Shown one piece after another: positions 11,574 through 22,054 of a stretch of DNA of 64,000 bases. A program made the translations under genes and the position numbers. The notes under the pieces were generated by a model, which saw only the letters and a list, made by a program, of their open reading frames with translations, did not search any database and had not been told where the DNA came from. The DNA is taken from contig OX578280.1 of the NCBI GenBank assembly GCA_951217055.1, forward strand, positions 9,488,271 through 9,552,270. Direction: 5' to 3'. The stretch is from Gerris lacustris. Its lineage: Eukaryota > Arthropoda > Insecta > Hemiptera > Gerridae. Each line of letters starts with the position of its first letter. Position 1 is the stretch's first letter.

Positions 11574-12051
11574 AGGGAATAGCAATCTAAAGAAGTACCG
11601 AAGCAACATGTTACTTAAACGGTGCTTTAAAAAAGCCTATGATGAAAACCAATCAACTCTAATAATAAATTCCTTTCCTCCCTTAAATACAAATACATAC
11701 TTGATTAAGCCCTTAACTCACACGTGATTAAGTCTCTCACTAACGTGTCAAAAGTTTTAACCCTAAAGCATCTTATCATTTGCTTTTATACCTCTACATT
11801 TAATTATAACAATGGTAGTTAAGTCAGGGAATCTGATAGGGGGGAGAGGTAAGATTTCAGTTGGGACTTCAAACTAAAATCTTCAACCTACGAGAGTCTA
11901 AAGTTGTTCTGCTACTCATGTTACCTCTTCATAACAAGCAATTCCTTATTAACAAGAAACTCACGTTAAAATATGTGTAATGTTATTAAACTGAATCGAT
12001 TTTCATTAAAAAATCCTTCTTATCTTTTAATCATCTTCCTCGGCGATACTA
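11521..12051. other. Poly-A tract and unassigned DNA
   Basis: A-tract at about 11541-11570, then AGCAATCTAAAGAAGTACCG (11581-11600), the end of the small element defined at 43172-43406. Nothing else was identified. Confidence 0.45.
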
Positions 12052-13056
12052 CAATAGTTATTTATGTAACAAGGCAGCAAAATGGAATTTTACTGACGAG
12101 TGATTAGATTAGCCTCCGAGCCGAAGGCGAGGACAGGCTATGATAATTAACTGCCGAGGCGAAGCCGAGGCAGGTAATTTACCTATTTGACTGGCTAGGC
12201 AATGAATAAACGAGGCAGAAATGTTTCTTTTGCTGCCTTGTTGCATACAATATTTTATCTACTTGCGGCAGAAAAATGAAGCTGCTAAAATGTTATCTTT
12301 ATTAATATAACATAGTTAATAACTATGAGTCATATTAATAAAGATAATAACATATGTATTAACTAACATTAATGTTCAAATAAGAAACTTGAGAATAATA
12401 ACAATAAGTGATAAGCAAACTCAATCTATAACAACAAAATACAAAACACACGTATATAACACACATAACTTCTGAATGAATAATGCACGCAATATAAAAT
12501 ATTTATTTATATTTTTACTTCAAATTACTAAAAGTATTAAAGATATCTTATATTGCTTAAAAGAAAAGAAATAACTAGGATAAATCAAGAAAAGTAGTTA
12601 GTCTAATCTAGAATGAATTCAATAATAATAATAATATGGATGTTCAATGTTTACATGACGCTGCAGTATAGCCAGTGACTCTACTACTTTTTTTAATTAA
12701 AGATCTACAAATCATTGAACTTATTTAACAGAATTAACAAATTATTTTATAATTAAAACGTTTATTTATTAAATATTACTTATTAAACTATAATATATGA
12801 TGGTATAAGATAGAGATAATAGTATAAACTGTTCTTGCCAAAATAAGAGGTTATGACACGCAGTGGTAAACACTGTTACTTACTCTGCCTAGGCAGGGAA
12901 ATATTTCCCTGCCTAGGCAGAGAAAGTATTTTCCTGGCTGTATTAACTACTTTCCTGCCTGTTTTTAATATTTTAATAACAAATCAGGGAAATAGTACTT
13001 TCCAGCCTAAAAACAGTTAAGTAATGTTTAATTTTGTTGCCGCGAGTAGATAAAAA
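12052..13056 (-). mobile_element. S1 element (GCAG subfamily), copy 1
   Basis: The end module comes first here: TTATTTATGTAACAAGGCAG at about 12060, the near-palindrome CTGCCGAGGCGAAGCCGAGG, then CTTTTGCTGCCTTGTTGC and ATCTACTTGCGGCAG. The interior matches 52500-53880 in inverse orientation. The far end is GTTGCCGCGAGTAGAT (about 13037-13052), pairing with ATCTACTTGCGGCAG. GGCAG or CTGCC recurs at many positions, including CTGCCTAGGCAG twice near 12890-12925. No coding potential. Confidence 0.75.
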
Positions 13057-13409
13057 ACATTCTTGGTTTCGGTGAATTTTGATACACCTGAAAGAAAGGA
13101 CTTGAAAATATGGTATCAAGTTCATGAACGTCACCTCAAAGAGGTCGGGGACCTAAAGCTAAACTATAGAATGCTATTTCTCGACCTAAACTCCCTGCCT
13201 TCCCCTTAAGGCATAAGAATGCCATGCTTCTTTCTAAAAAAAATACCTATCGTTCCACTCCTTCATTTTCTTCCAGCATGAAAAGTTTTTAATTGTATTT
13301 GACTGAACTAAGTCATAAATAAATCATGACCCCTTGAATCATTACCTTTTAAATTATGCTCACCTCTAACCACCTCTAACCACTTCTAACCACTTCCAAC
13401 CACCTCTAA
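13057..13409. other. Unassigned DNA
   Basis: It holds a short tandem of CACCTCTAAC/CACTTCTAAC (13362-13408) just before the MITE, and otherwise nothing recognisable. Confidence 0.4.
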
Positions 13410-13803
13410 GGCTGCGGCCACACCGAAGCTACCTCGCTTGGAGCCTAGTGGCATGGCGAGTCGCCAGGCCACTAGGCGCCTGGATTGATAGCGGCCACAC
13501 CGGAGCTACCTCGCTTGGAGCCTAGTGGCTTGGCGAGTCGCCAGGCCACTAGGCGCCTGGATTGATAGCGGCCACACCGGAGCTACCTCGCTTGGAGCCT
13601 AGTGGCTTGGTGAGTCGCCAGGCGTGTAATCCATGTGAACCAACCTTCTAGAACATATGAGACCGGCCACACCGCGCGCTTGGTTACTAGGCGAGTCACC
13701 TAGCGAGTCGCTAGACCGCTAGACGAACAGTCCATTTTGTTCTACATGGCGACTCACCAAGCCGCTAGGCTCCAAGCGAGGTAGCTCCGGTGTGGCCGTA
13801 GCC
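13410..13803. mobile_element. GC-rich MITE with 3-bp TAA target (Harbinger-like)
   Basis: The ends GGCTGCGGCCACACC and GGTGTGGCCGTAGCC begin a TIR of about 57 bp that continues through AGCTACCTCGCTTGGAGCCT. TAA flanks both sides (13407-13409, 13804-13806), the target type of PIF/Harbinger. A 77-bp unit is tandemly repeated about 2.7 times from 13414. Each unit is itself hairpin-forming (CCTAGTGGC / GCCACTAGG). Confidence 0.85.
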
Positions 13804-14667
13804 TAACTGTATCAAAGTCACCCAAATAAATCGTAACCTCTTTCGTGCGTTTAAAGTTTAAAGTCTATCTCCCATTAATTAAATGACCATTCTAAAAAAA
13901 CTTTAACAGATAATTATTACGGCAATACACAAGTCCTGTAAGCATGACTTCAGAATAGCTTAGAACTTGAAATTTGGCTCACATCTAGCTGTGTAACTGA
14001 CAGGGGAGGTCCAAAATTTGAACAATTTAACCCCCCCTCAAATACATTAAATAGTTTATCAGTACCACTAGTTTTATGCAAGAAGTATTTAGGTTTTGCA
14101 GAGGATAATAGAATCTCAATAAACAGAGTATTGCAAGATGGTATTTTGAGTAATAAAATAGAGGAAAATGTACGGAATTTTGAAATATTGAAAAATCAAG
14201 AAGAGAAACTAGTCCTTTATGCCTTTTCTTCCCTTATAGAGGTCTATGTCACGAATTATCTCATCAGCGATAAAAGTTATCACTATCTTCAAAAAACCTA
14301 AATATATATTTTTCCACCTCTTCTAACGTGTCACGAACAGATACCCACTAAATGACGCAAGTGCTATAGACGTTTTGAAGATGCTTGAAAAACAACAATT
14401 GTTTTAATTATTTGTAGACTCGTTTGAGATGGAGTAAGATGGATCGACCGACCCAGAAACGTGACTATTTTATTCTACTTGTTTAAAGAACTGCTTTAAA
14501 CATGTTTTTGACACCAAGGGAACTACCGGGAATTAAAACCAATGTTGTATTTATCAACTGTATAATTTCCCTCTTTTTTGCGGTACTGGCTAACAAATTA
14601 TAAAATAATAGTTGTTTGAACTAGTCGAAACTAGTAATATATAACTAACTGAACTAGTAAAACTAAT
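13804..14667. other. Unassigned AT-rich DNA
   Basis: No gene or familiar repeat seen. Confidence 0.4.
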
Positions 14668-15541
14668 AGTCGTTAGATTCGTATTGAAATGGACTATATT
14701 TTAGAATTTTTTAATTAAAATCGTCGGAACCGCTTTCGAGAAAGCTTTTTTTCACGTTTTTTTCAGAGTTTTTGGGGGGTAGCGCCCCCAAATTTGAAGC
14801 TGAAAACCATTTCTCGATTTCGCCTAGGGGTATGATTTTTCTGAACATTACTACGTTCACACATCGTTTTGGAAACGGTTTTGAAAACGATCCGCTAGTT
14901 CAAAACGCTGTACGAACGGAGATCGACGGATCGTATCGGTTTAGATCCGATCCACCAAAAATACGTGATCGGAAGGGGGGATCGAATTCAAAACGCTCGT
15001 GTGAACAGGTCGTGGTGGGGATCGAGGTTTCAGGTTATTTTACTCTTTTCAACTTTTTAAGTTCTTTGTTTTCGTGAGCTTCCGTTTCTTTTTTTTTTAA
15101 CTGCAAAAACGTTTTTAAACAAAAGTTAAAACTATAAAGAACCTGTAAAAACTTTTAATAACTTGTAAATAAAATGTAAAAATTCGCGGACATATTGGGT
15201 AACAAGAAAGAAGGTTTTACTCGTGACGTCACCGTTACGAGATTTCGAAAACAAATATTTCGATCACCTGTATTTTTTGTTGTAAGAACGCGTATCGTTT
15301 TGAAAACGAATTGGATCCGAAACGCTTTCAAAACGATGTGTGAACGTAGTATATGTATGTCAAATTTCGTCAAAATCGGCCCAGTAGTTTAGGCTCCAGG
15401 CGACTGCACAGACGACAGACAGACAGATATTTTTTAAAAACCACTTTTTTGGACTCAGGGGACCTCAAAACGTGTAAATCCATCAAAATCCCAAAATCGA
15501 ATTTTCGCGCCATTACAATACTTTCTCTTTATATGAGAAAG
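14668..15541 (+). mobile_element. Family C copy 1, interrupted by a MITE
   Basis: Left-truncated. It contains AAATCGTCGGAACCGC, GGGGGGTAGCGCCCCCAAAT, the shared core (near 15360-15380), GGACTCAGGGGACCTC, and the terminus CTTTCTCTTTATATGAGAAA. It is split at CTGAACAT by the 503-bp MITE. Translations such as 14772-15077 cross the MITE junction and are not genes. Confidence 0.8.
14849..15351. mobile_element. MITE copy 1 (TACTACGTTCACAC), 3-bp target
   Basis: The TIR is TACTACGTTCACACATCG at the left and CGATGTGTGAACGTAGTA at the right. Comparison with uninterrupted family C copies (16927, 18727: CTGAACATGTATGCC) shows insertion with duplication of CAT (14846-14848; TAT at 15352-15354). The second copy is at 22055-22547. 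A 3-bp target points to PIF/Harbinger. There is no transposase. Confidence 0.88.
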
Positions 15542-15751
15542 AAAGTCTTTATATGGTGTCGCGGGACACCCGGTAAAATTTGATATGAGCCAATGTTCAA
15601 GAGGACAAAAGTCCAATGTAAAGAGTCCATTTACGACTGTAAAGCCCTTGAATAATGTAAAGTATATTAAAATAAAGCTATGAACAAACTATTGATGTTT
15701 AAAAATGAGACTTTTAAATAAAACAGTTTTTTAATAAAATTTATTAATAAA
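15542..15751. other. Linker with GGTGTCGCGGGACACC hairpin word
   Basis: GGTGTCGCGGGACACC then CGGTA at 15555-15575 recurs exactly at 17771-17791. The word is a mini-hairpin (GTGTC/GACAC). The rest is AT-rich. Confidence 0.5.
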
Positions 15752-16522
15752 AATCGGTCCGAGACAACTCAGACAAACTTTCTCATATACGAGTTCATAA
15801 TTATTTAGCCCAGTGTTTTCCATTTATTAGATTTCGTATGTAAATTTAATTACTAGGCATCGCGTGGCTCTATCATTGAAGCGAGCGTATAGTAATAAAT
15901 ATGTATTGAATATTGAAAAAAAAGATTATTGTGAATCATGATGAGTTGATAGATAATGGGTCTGGTAGTAGTGCAGCGGCTAGTAGTAAGGGAACCACCC
16001 CGCATTCTTACTATTCTTCTAACCACACATCTCTATTTCAATATTTATAATTTGTATCTCTTTGCTACAAACAAACTACTGCATGTATCAAATTGAAATT
16101 TTGCATACCTGTTTCAATTGTGCATTAGATGGTGTATATGAAGTTTTATTAAAATCGTTTCGTTAGAACGTAAGATATCGGTAAAAAGGTTGTTTTCTCT
16201 ATTATAAACGTTTAGGTCCGCTTTAATAGTTTTAGCGATCTTTATTAAGTCATAGCGATGTCGCTGTTGGTTTTAGTAAAAAATGTTATTTGAATAAAAT
16301 GTTCGTCTCATCGAGTAGATGATGATAGAATCTTTTCCCGTCCTGAAATTCCAATTTAATTTTTGTACCTCTCGTTTACGCGAGCGTTGCGCGCGAACTC
16401 TTGGACGGATCACGCTGTCCAACGAACTTAGCCTGAGTATTAGTAAGAGGAACATGTATACCAAATTTCAACTAAATCGGTCAACTTTTACTCAAGTTAT
16501 CGTCACACGCGTAAACGTTACT

Positions 16523-16570
<48 letters not shown>

Positions 16571-17121
16571 CGGAGCATATTTCGTTGAATGTAGGAAGCT
16601 CGCTACGCTCGCTTCAATTATTGAGCATTTCATTAAAATTTATCATAAAAATAACTTCTCCCGGGCGGGGAATCGAACCCGGGCTCTCTCGGTCCGCGTT
16701 TTAAGCTTTTTTCTCAGGAACTAGATTTTTCCCGGGAAAACGGCTTATATCGTTGGATTCGTATTTAAATGGACTATATTTTAGAATTTTTTAATCAAAA
16801 TCGTCGGAACCGTTTTCGAGAAATAATTTTTTTTCACGTTTTTTCAGAGTTTTTGGGGGGTAGCGCCCCTAAATTTGGACCTAAAATTCATTTCTCGATT
16901 TCTCCTCGGGGTATGATTTTTCTGAACATGTATGCCAAATTTCTTCAAAATCGGCCCAGTAGTTTAAGCTCCAGGCGTCTGCACAGACGACAGACGACAG
17001 ACAGACATTTTTTAAAAACCACTTTTTTTGGACTCAGGGGACCTCAAAACGTGTAAATCCATCAAAATCTCAAAATCGAATTTTCGCGCCATCACAATAC
17101 TTTCTCTTTATATGAGAAAGT
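15752..17121 (+). mobile_element. Family C copy 2, carrying nested family D
   Basis: The left end AATCGGTCCGAGACAACTC is followed by ACTTTCTCATATACGAG; the right end is TATATGAGAAAGT (about 17109-17121), so ACTTTCTCATATA is a TIR. A tRNA-like box B in reverse (GGGAATCGAACCCGGG) is at about 16669-16684. The shared core is at about 16932. Family D interrupts it at 15853-16616. Confidence 0.85.
15853..16616 (+). mobile_element. Family D copy 1, nested in family C, 4-bp target
   Basis: It starts CTAGGCATCGCGTGGCTC with TTGAAGCGAGCGTA close by and ends TACGCTCGCTTCA. ATTA flanks both sides (15849-15852, 16617-16620), and related family C sequence at 21825 shows the site without the insertion. The interior includes TTACGTTAGAACGTAAGATA-type palindrome, GTTTACGCGAGCGTTGCGCG, the core at 16461-16480 and a CAGA run at 16523-16570. 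Confidence 0.85.
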
Positions 17122-17791
17122 AAAAAGGAAAAAGAATTTTAAATTAAATTGTTTTCTTTGTTAAAATTAATCTTTATATCAGTAAGGTTAAAAATAATAT
17201 AAATACATTTAATAAAAAAACAGGAAAATTTTCCATTTTTCCTTCATAAAAGAAATCTCGGGCTTTGTATAAAACATAGGTTTAATTTTCACTGTTTTTA
17301 ATACAACTTCAATATTAATATAAAGCTTTTTATAAAAAAAATAAGAGATGAAATAAAAAGTCCGATTCAATATTTATATAAAGCTTTTTAAAAAAAAAAA
17401 AAAAATAGAAGAAATAAAATATACGAGAATACAAAGCTTAGGTGAGGGCAAATAAGTCCAAGGCCAAGATGAAGGATCAATAATAGAGTTGCGATAACAC
17501 CAAGCGTTGCCACATGTTGCCCTAGGCCTAAACCAACCTTTGTTTTTCAACTTTTGTTAACAGCAACTCTCTTACATAATTTCTCTGTAATAAAGTTTAT
17601 GCATAACAACAAAATTATTTCAAAATACACTGTTTTTGAGAATACGTGGATAAGATGAGTGTACTAATTTTATCAAAAAAATATCAGCGGTGGTTCAAGC
17701 AGCAGTGGTTCAGTGGTCTTTTTAATTTTCCTTACCTAAACGATATGTATTTCCATAAAAAAATACTTGTGGTGTCGCGGGACACCCGGTA
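17122..17791. other. Unassigned AT-rich DNA
   Basis: Nothing recognisable except the second GGTGTCGCGGGACACC word (17771-17791), which abuts the D2 element. Confidence 0.45.
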
Positions 17792-19260
17792 GGAACGAAG
17801 TTGCTTACATTTTTCATTAAATATAAATTATAAAATCACACTGCTAAGTACGTATACATTGCTAACTACTTATACATGGTGGAGTTAGAAAAGAGACAAA
17901 ATTAAAAGTAACGAACTGTTTGCACCTAGCGGAGTTAAGAGACAAAATTAAAATAAACAAGAAGCATTATTTGTATCATTAAAGCAAGCGTCTTACAATA
18001 AATATGTATTGAATATTGAGAAAAAAGTTAATCATGATGAGTTTATAGTTAAAGAGTATGTTTGTAGTATATAGCCTGAGAGAAAAGAACTGTTTTCTAC
18101 CTACCCGGCCTAATAATTTAAAATATTAAAAAATATATGTCGTCCCTACTCAAAAACATCTGCTTGTATCAGTTTGAAATTTTACGTGCCTGTTTCAATT
18201 GTACTTTAGACGATGTGTAAGAAGTTTTATTAAAATCGTTACGTTAGAACGTAAGATATCGGTAAACACGTTGTTTTCATTATTTTAAACGTGTAGGTCC
18301 GCTTTAATAAATTTAGCAATATTTATCACTTCATGTCGGTGTTCATTTTACTAAAAAAATCGGTCCGAGACAACTCAGACAAACTTTCTCATATACGAGT
18401 TCATAATTACATAGCCCAGTGTGAACATTTTATCAAAATTTATCATAAAAATAACTTCTCCTGGGCGGGGAATCGAACCCGGGCTCTCTCTGTCCGCGTT
18501 TTAAGCTATTTTCTCAGGAACTAGATTTTTCCCGGGAAAACGGCTTATATCGTTGGATTCGTATTTCAATGGACTACATTTTAGAATTTTTTAATCAAAA
18601 TCGTCGGAACCGTTTTCGAGAAATAATTTTTTTCCCGGTTTTTTCAGAGTTTTTGGGGGGTAGCGCCCCCAAATTTAGAGCTAAAATTCATTTCTCGATT
18701 TCGCCTCGGGGTATGATTTTTCTGAACATGTATGCCAAATTTCGTCAAAATCGGCCCAGTAGTTTAGGCTCTAGGCGTCTGCACAGACGACAGACGACAG
18801 ACGACAGACGACAGACGACAGACGACGGACAGACATTTTTTAAAAACCACTTTTTTGGACTCAGGGGACCTCAAAACGTGTAAATCCATCAAAATCTCAA
18901 AATCGAATTTTCGCGCCATCACAATACTTTCTCTTTATATGAGAAAGTAAAAATGTATTTATAAAAGTTGTTTGTGTCATTAAATAGATGAAGTTAGAAT
19001 TTTTTTCTGATTTTAAATTTGAAGCTTACGTTTACGCGAGCGTTGCGCGTGAACGCATAGGCGGATAACGTTGTCCATCAAACTCAGCCTGGGCAGGAAA
19101 AATGAACATGTGTACCAAATTTTAACTCACTCGGTCATATTTTACTCAAGTTATCGTCATCGGTAGATTTCGTGACACTTGGTTTTGTGACGGTGATTTT
19201 GGTCGTTATTTTTTGGATTCACTCCCGGGCTCCAGAACGTGGCATAAGAAGCTTCGTTCC
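17792..19260 (+). mobile_element. Family D2 copy 1, carrying nested family C
   Basis: The left end GGAACGAAGTTGCTTA and right end TAAGAAGCTTCGTTCC form a TIR. The interior is related to family D (AGAACGTAAGATATCGGTAA, ACGCGAGCGTTGCGCG) but has different ends. Family C is inserted at 18359-18948. The D2 copy at 33841 lacks C at this place, which confirms the nesting. Confidence 0.8.
18359..18948 (+). mobile_element. Family C copy 3, most complete copy
   Basis: It runs AATCGGTCCGAGACAACTC, ACTTTCTCATATACGAG (left TIR), reversed tRNA-like box B GGGAATCGAACCCGGG (about 18470-18485), GGGGGGTAGCGCCCCC, core CCAAATTTC-6 nt-ATCGG (18735-18754), a run of CAGACGA units, GGACTCAGGGGACCTC, and right TIR TATATGAGAAAGT. 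The 104-aa frame across it is not a gene. Confidence 0.88.
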
Positions 19261-19269
19261 GAAAATCCG

Positions 19270-19480
19270 AAACCAAGATTTCAACGGAATTATCCGTTTT
19301 GGACGTTTTTAAGACCATTTGAATGATTTTTTTTAGCTAGAACTGACTGTGTGTGTTTTACCTGTCTGTGGCGCGCATAACTCTCACAATTTTTTAACTA
19401 CAGAGTTGAAATTTTGTACAAAAATGAGACCTGACATATAGTTGTGCTGCTCAGAAAATCATTAAGTTGTTACGTCATAA
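19270..19480 (-). mobile_element. Family A fragment
   Basis: AGATTTCAACGGAATTATCC at about 19277 and the TTGAAATTTTGTACAAAA block mark the 3' part of family A in reverse. Confidence 0.65.
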
Positions 19481-19611
19481 ACCTATTTTACATTTTCAGC
19501 AAATATTAAAAAAAAATTTCCAATTACGTTAAAATTTGTAACAATTATACCTAGCTGGTTTATAAGGAGCTGGCTCTTTACCAACTATTGATTTCTCTTC
19601 TTTTCGACTTC

Positions 19612-19765
19612 ATTTAAACTACAACATATTTAAATCAGATTATAATTATTATTAACTACGGGAAACAGACAGAGAAAAATACACTCCAGCGCCGGGATTT
19701 GAACCACGGGCCTCTATATTTAATCTTTCCGTAGTATGAATACTACGAAAATCGTAAAATATTAA
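19612..19765 (-). mobile_element. tRNA-like SINE fragment
   Basis: On the reverse strand GGTTCAAATCC matches a Pol III box B exactly, followed by CGGCGCTGGAGTGTATTTTT and a CTGTCTGTTT tail. The segment at 37376-37440 shares the tail but lacks the box B. Box A is not convincing, so this is a partial or decayed SINE. Confidence 0.55.
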
Positions 19766-19853
19766 CTACAACATATTTTGAAAAGCATTTAAAAAAATAA
19801 TCTGCCAGTTAGAGTGGTACATAGCTTCCTCGCGTCCTATTTCTTATACGTTA

Positions 19854-20437
19854 ATGATTTTATCTACGATTGATACGAAATATAAACATTATATCTCTCT
19901 TTAGATGCGTAGAAAGTGATTATTTACGTACTTGTATTCATTGCGCATGCGCGTCTCATAGTTCTGAAGAATTCCTCTTCTTTACCACGCTACCGCGGTA
20001 AAGAAGAGGAATTCTTTAGCTTTACGCACGATTAGCGAGTTTTTTTACATTTAACAAAACAAATTTGGTGTTCTTTTATTAAAGTAACTGTTTATATCGA
20101 GTTTTTGGTGAAAAACAATGAGTGAATCAAGTGACTTTGACGAAAATATGGAGAATAATACTCCTCCAGAAATAATTAATTCGGGAAAAAATACAACTAA
20201 TGAATTAATGCCATCTTTATCGAGAGAGATACGAACTTACATACAGCAAGTTTGTTTTTTCTGTATTTATTATTTAAATCTAACAATCGTAGATAAAGTA
20301 CGGTACGCAACTCGTGCGAAAACGGCATTTTGCTTTGCTCGTGTGGTTTTACTACCCTCGCTGTCGCTCGGGTGCAAACTCCACACTCGCATGCAAAATG
20401 CTACTTTCCGCACTCGACGCGTAATGTACTATTATAC
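19854..20437 (+). mobile_element. S3 element (CTCG subfamily), copy 1
   Basis: Inner TIR: TTTTATCTACGATTG (left, about 19858) and CAATCGTAGATAAAGT (about 20287). The end module follows: TACGGTACGCAACTCGTGCG, GTTTTACTACCCTCGCTGTC, CGCTCGGGTGC, and finally CGCACTCGACGCGTAATG. A strong hairpin AAGAATTCCTCTTCTTTACC / GGTAAAGAAGAGGAATTCTT lies at 19967-20017. It matches the copy at 46663-47252 in inverse orientation. Confidence 0.8.
20118..20255 (+). pseudogene. Possible transposase N-terminal exon remnant in S3
   Basis: An ATG in good context (AAAACAATGA) opens an acidic, serine- and asparagine-rich stretch: MSESSDFDENMENNTPPEII, then about 24 more residues ending IRTYIQQ. The frame stays open to 20621 (167 aa), but beyond about 20255 it runs through the S3 end module and into family F, so only the first 44-46 residues can be element coding sequence. 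ACAGCAAGT at about 20243 could be a GC-type splice donor, which would make this a first exon. The S3 copy at 46663-47252 has the same start on the opposite strand, with a 5-bp duplication (AAGAATCAAG) that shifts the frame. I recognise no domain. The alternative is chance. Confidence 0.35.
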
Positions 20438-20965
20438 TTTTACAACCTGTTATTACCAAATTAATTTAATTTCCACCCGCTTTTTTAAATCTATCAAAAT
20501 TGTTTTTATTTTTTACATGAATCAAAGAATCAATTTTGGTAAAATTGAAAGAGCTTGGTCGGTTGAAATTAATCTAGGGCTATCTGTTGGCTGCTTTCGA
20601 CAAACCAACCAAATTTCATAAAAATCAGACATCTGAGTGCTTTTGATGATATAGGTTTGGAAGAGAAACAAATGAACACAGAAGGTTAAAAGGTATATGG
20701 GACCAACAATGGGCTAATTATGACTAAACTTCTGAATTTCATTAAAATTGGAGAGGTAGTTTTTAAGATATTATGTTGGTTTACAAAAAATTGAGCGACA
20801 AACCGGCAGAAGGACCAAAAATGAACCAAAAACGATCCCTGATCTCCGAAACGGATTTTTGTCTTGGAATTTTTAACATCGGAGACATAAAAAATGTTCG
20901 TTCTTCAGAACGATCACATAGCTTCCGTTCCCTTTCAGTAAGCTCGGAAGCAAAATATATTCATT

Positions 20966-21724
20966 CATAAAATGAAAAACTAAATATAATCAATAAATGT
21001 ATATAGTATATAGTTGCACGCCATCTGTAAAACAAACTACTACTACTTTAGAGGTTAGTTTGTATAAATGATAAAACCAATAGGAAGGGTGGGGTATAAC
21101 TTCGCATTGAAGTATGGATCTTTGTAACTTAGCATTTCTTTCAAACTTTTCCATCTCAAGTCTTAAACCCAAGCAGGCTAGGGGCAAGCTGAGACGCAGG
21201 CGCCAACAGCAACAGCACTTTCTTTTCAGCCGCTGAAATATAAACTAGACCGCGGGAATTACGAAAAAACATTAATGCATCGAATATAAGAGAATATTAT
21301 ATTCTCTTATATTATAAGAATATAAGAGAGACGCAACCTGTTTCAAAAAGAAAATCTTCCGTTTTCTTTTTTCACAACTTGTTCAGACGTCAATGTAGGC
21401 AGTCTATTATGGATATTTTTGGAATATTGAATCTTTATTTAGATGTAAGGTGCATTTGAATCTTTATTTAGATATAAGATATACGCTTTGCTGACCGAGA
21501 AATAGCAAGGTTAAATATTAAAAATAAAATTTTGAAGCTAACAAGAAATACATTTTAGGTACAATGGAACCCCATTGTAAGACATTTTCATTAAGAAATT
21601 AAAATTGATGAAAAAAAAGGATCTGACAATGATATCCCGGATAAGTAAAAGCAAGATCTCAGTGGTACTCTTGAAAGAGAAGTTCGAAGAAAAATGGAAA
21701 AAAATAAAAAAGTGTAAAATAAAA
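20966..21724. other. Unassigned DNA with a 14-bp-stem hairpin
   Basis: AATATAAGAGAATA / TATTCTCTTATATT around TTA (21283-21313) is a perfect hairpin related to the CGAATATAAGACGC words at 21976-22039. There is no gene. Confidence 0.5.
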
Positions 21725-21862
21725 AATCGGTCAGAGACAACTCAAACAAACTTTCTCATAAACGAACTCTTAATTACTTGACCCAGTGTTTTCCATTTAT
21801 TCGTTTCCGTATGGTAAATTTAATTATTATTGAACATTTTATCAAAATAAATCATAAAATTT
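21725..21862 (+). mobile_element. Family C left-end fragment
   Basis: AATCGGTCAGAGACAACTC, ACTTTCTCATAAACGAACTC and CCAGTGTTTTCCATTTATTC match the left 140 bp of family C. It shows the site where family D inserted in copy 2, without the insertion. Confidence 0.7.
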
Positions 21863-21884
21863 TTTCGTTCTCAAAAGTGAACAA

Positions 21885-21925
21885 AATGCTTCCGTTACCA
21901 AAGGTAAGCTCGGAAGCAAAAAGTG
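21885..21925. mobile_element. Family F end-to-end remnant
   Basis: GCTTCCGTTACCAAAGGTAA then GCTCGGAAGC: the F terminus and its inverse with almost nothing between. It looks like a collapsed or internally deleted F copy. Confidence 0.5.
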
Positions 21926-21957
21926 GAAAAATTGCTAGATCTGTTACCTTGAATACA

Positions 21958-22039
21958 TCGATTATAAGACGCAACTCGAATATAAGACGCAACCCAAATT
22001 TCGTGATTCAAAAACGAAAAAAATGCGTCTTATATTCGA
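21958..22039. mobile_element. Short hairpin element (CGAATATAAGACGCA)
   Basis: TCGAATATAAGACGCA (21976-21991) and TGCGTCTTATATTCGA (22024-22039) are perfect 16-bp inverted repeats around a 32-bp spacer. An extra CGATTATAAGACGC precedes them. It is a tiny MITE-like element. Confidence 0.65.
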
Positions 22040-22054
22040 AGCAATACGATATAT

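Larger units (their letters stand above)
19795..20965 (-). mobile_element. Family F copy, carrying nested S3
   Basis: Reverse strand: it starts TTGCTTCCGAGCTTACTG at 20961, passes CGCTCAATTTTTTG, AGTCATAATTAGCCCATTG and AAATTTGGTTGGTTTG, and ends CGAGGAAGCTATGTACCAC at about 19822. S3 is inserted at 19854-20437. F copies at 26285 and 49104 lack this insert. Confidence 0.75.

Noticed and set aside
16660..16700. Real tRNA gene (also 18465-18490, 25176-25262, 30640-30660)
   Set aside because: Box B is good, but acceptor, D and anticodon arms do not form; the sequence recurs inside repeat families.
16769..17056. Family C frames (RRLHRRQTDRHFLKTTF-like) at 16769 and 18569
   Set aside because: Repeat-derived; the frame crosses TIR-element sequence and CAGA runs and has no domain.
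20118..20621. Full 167-aa frame as a host gene
   Set aside because: After about 46 residues it runs through the S3 end module and into family F in reverse, so only the start can be meaningful.
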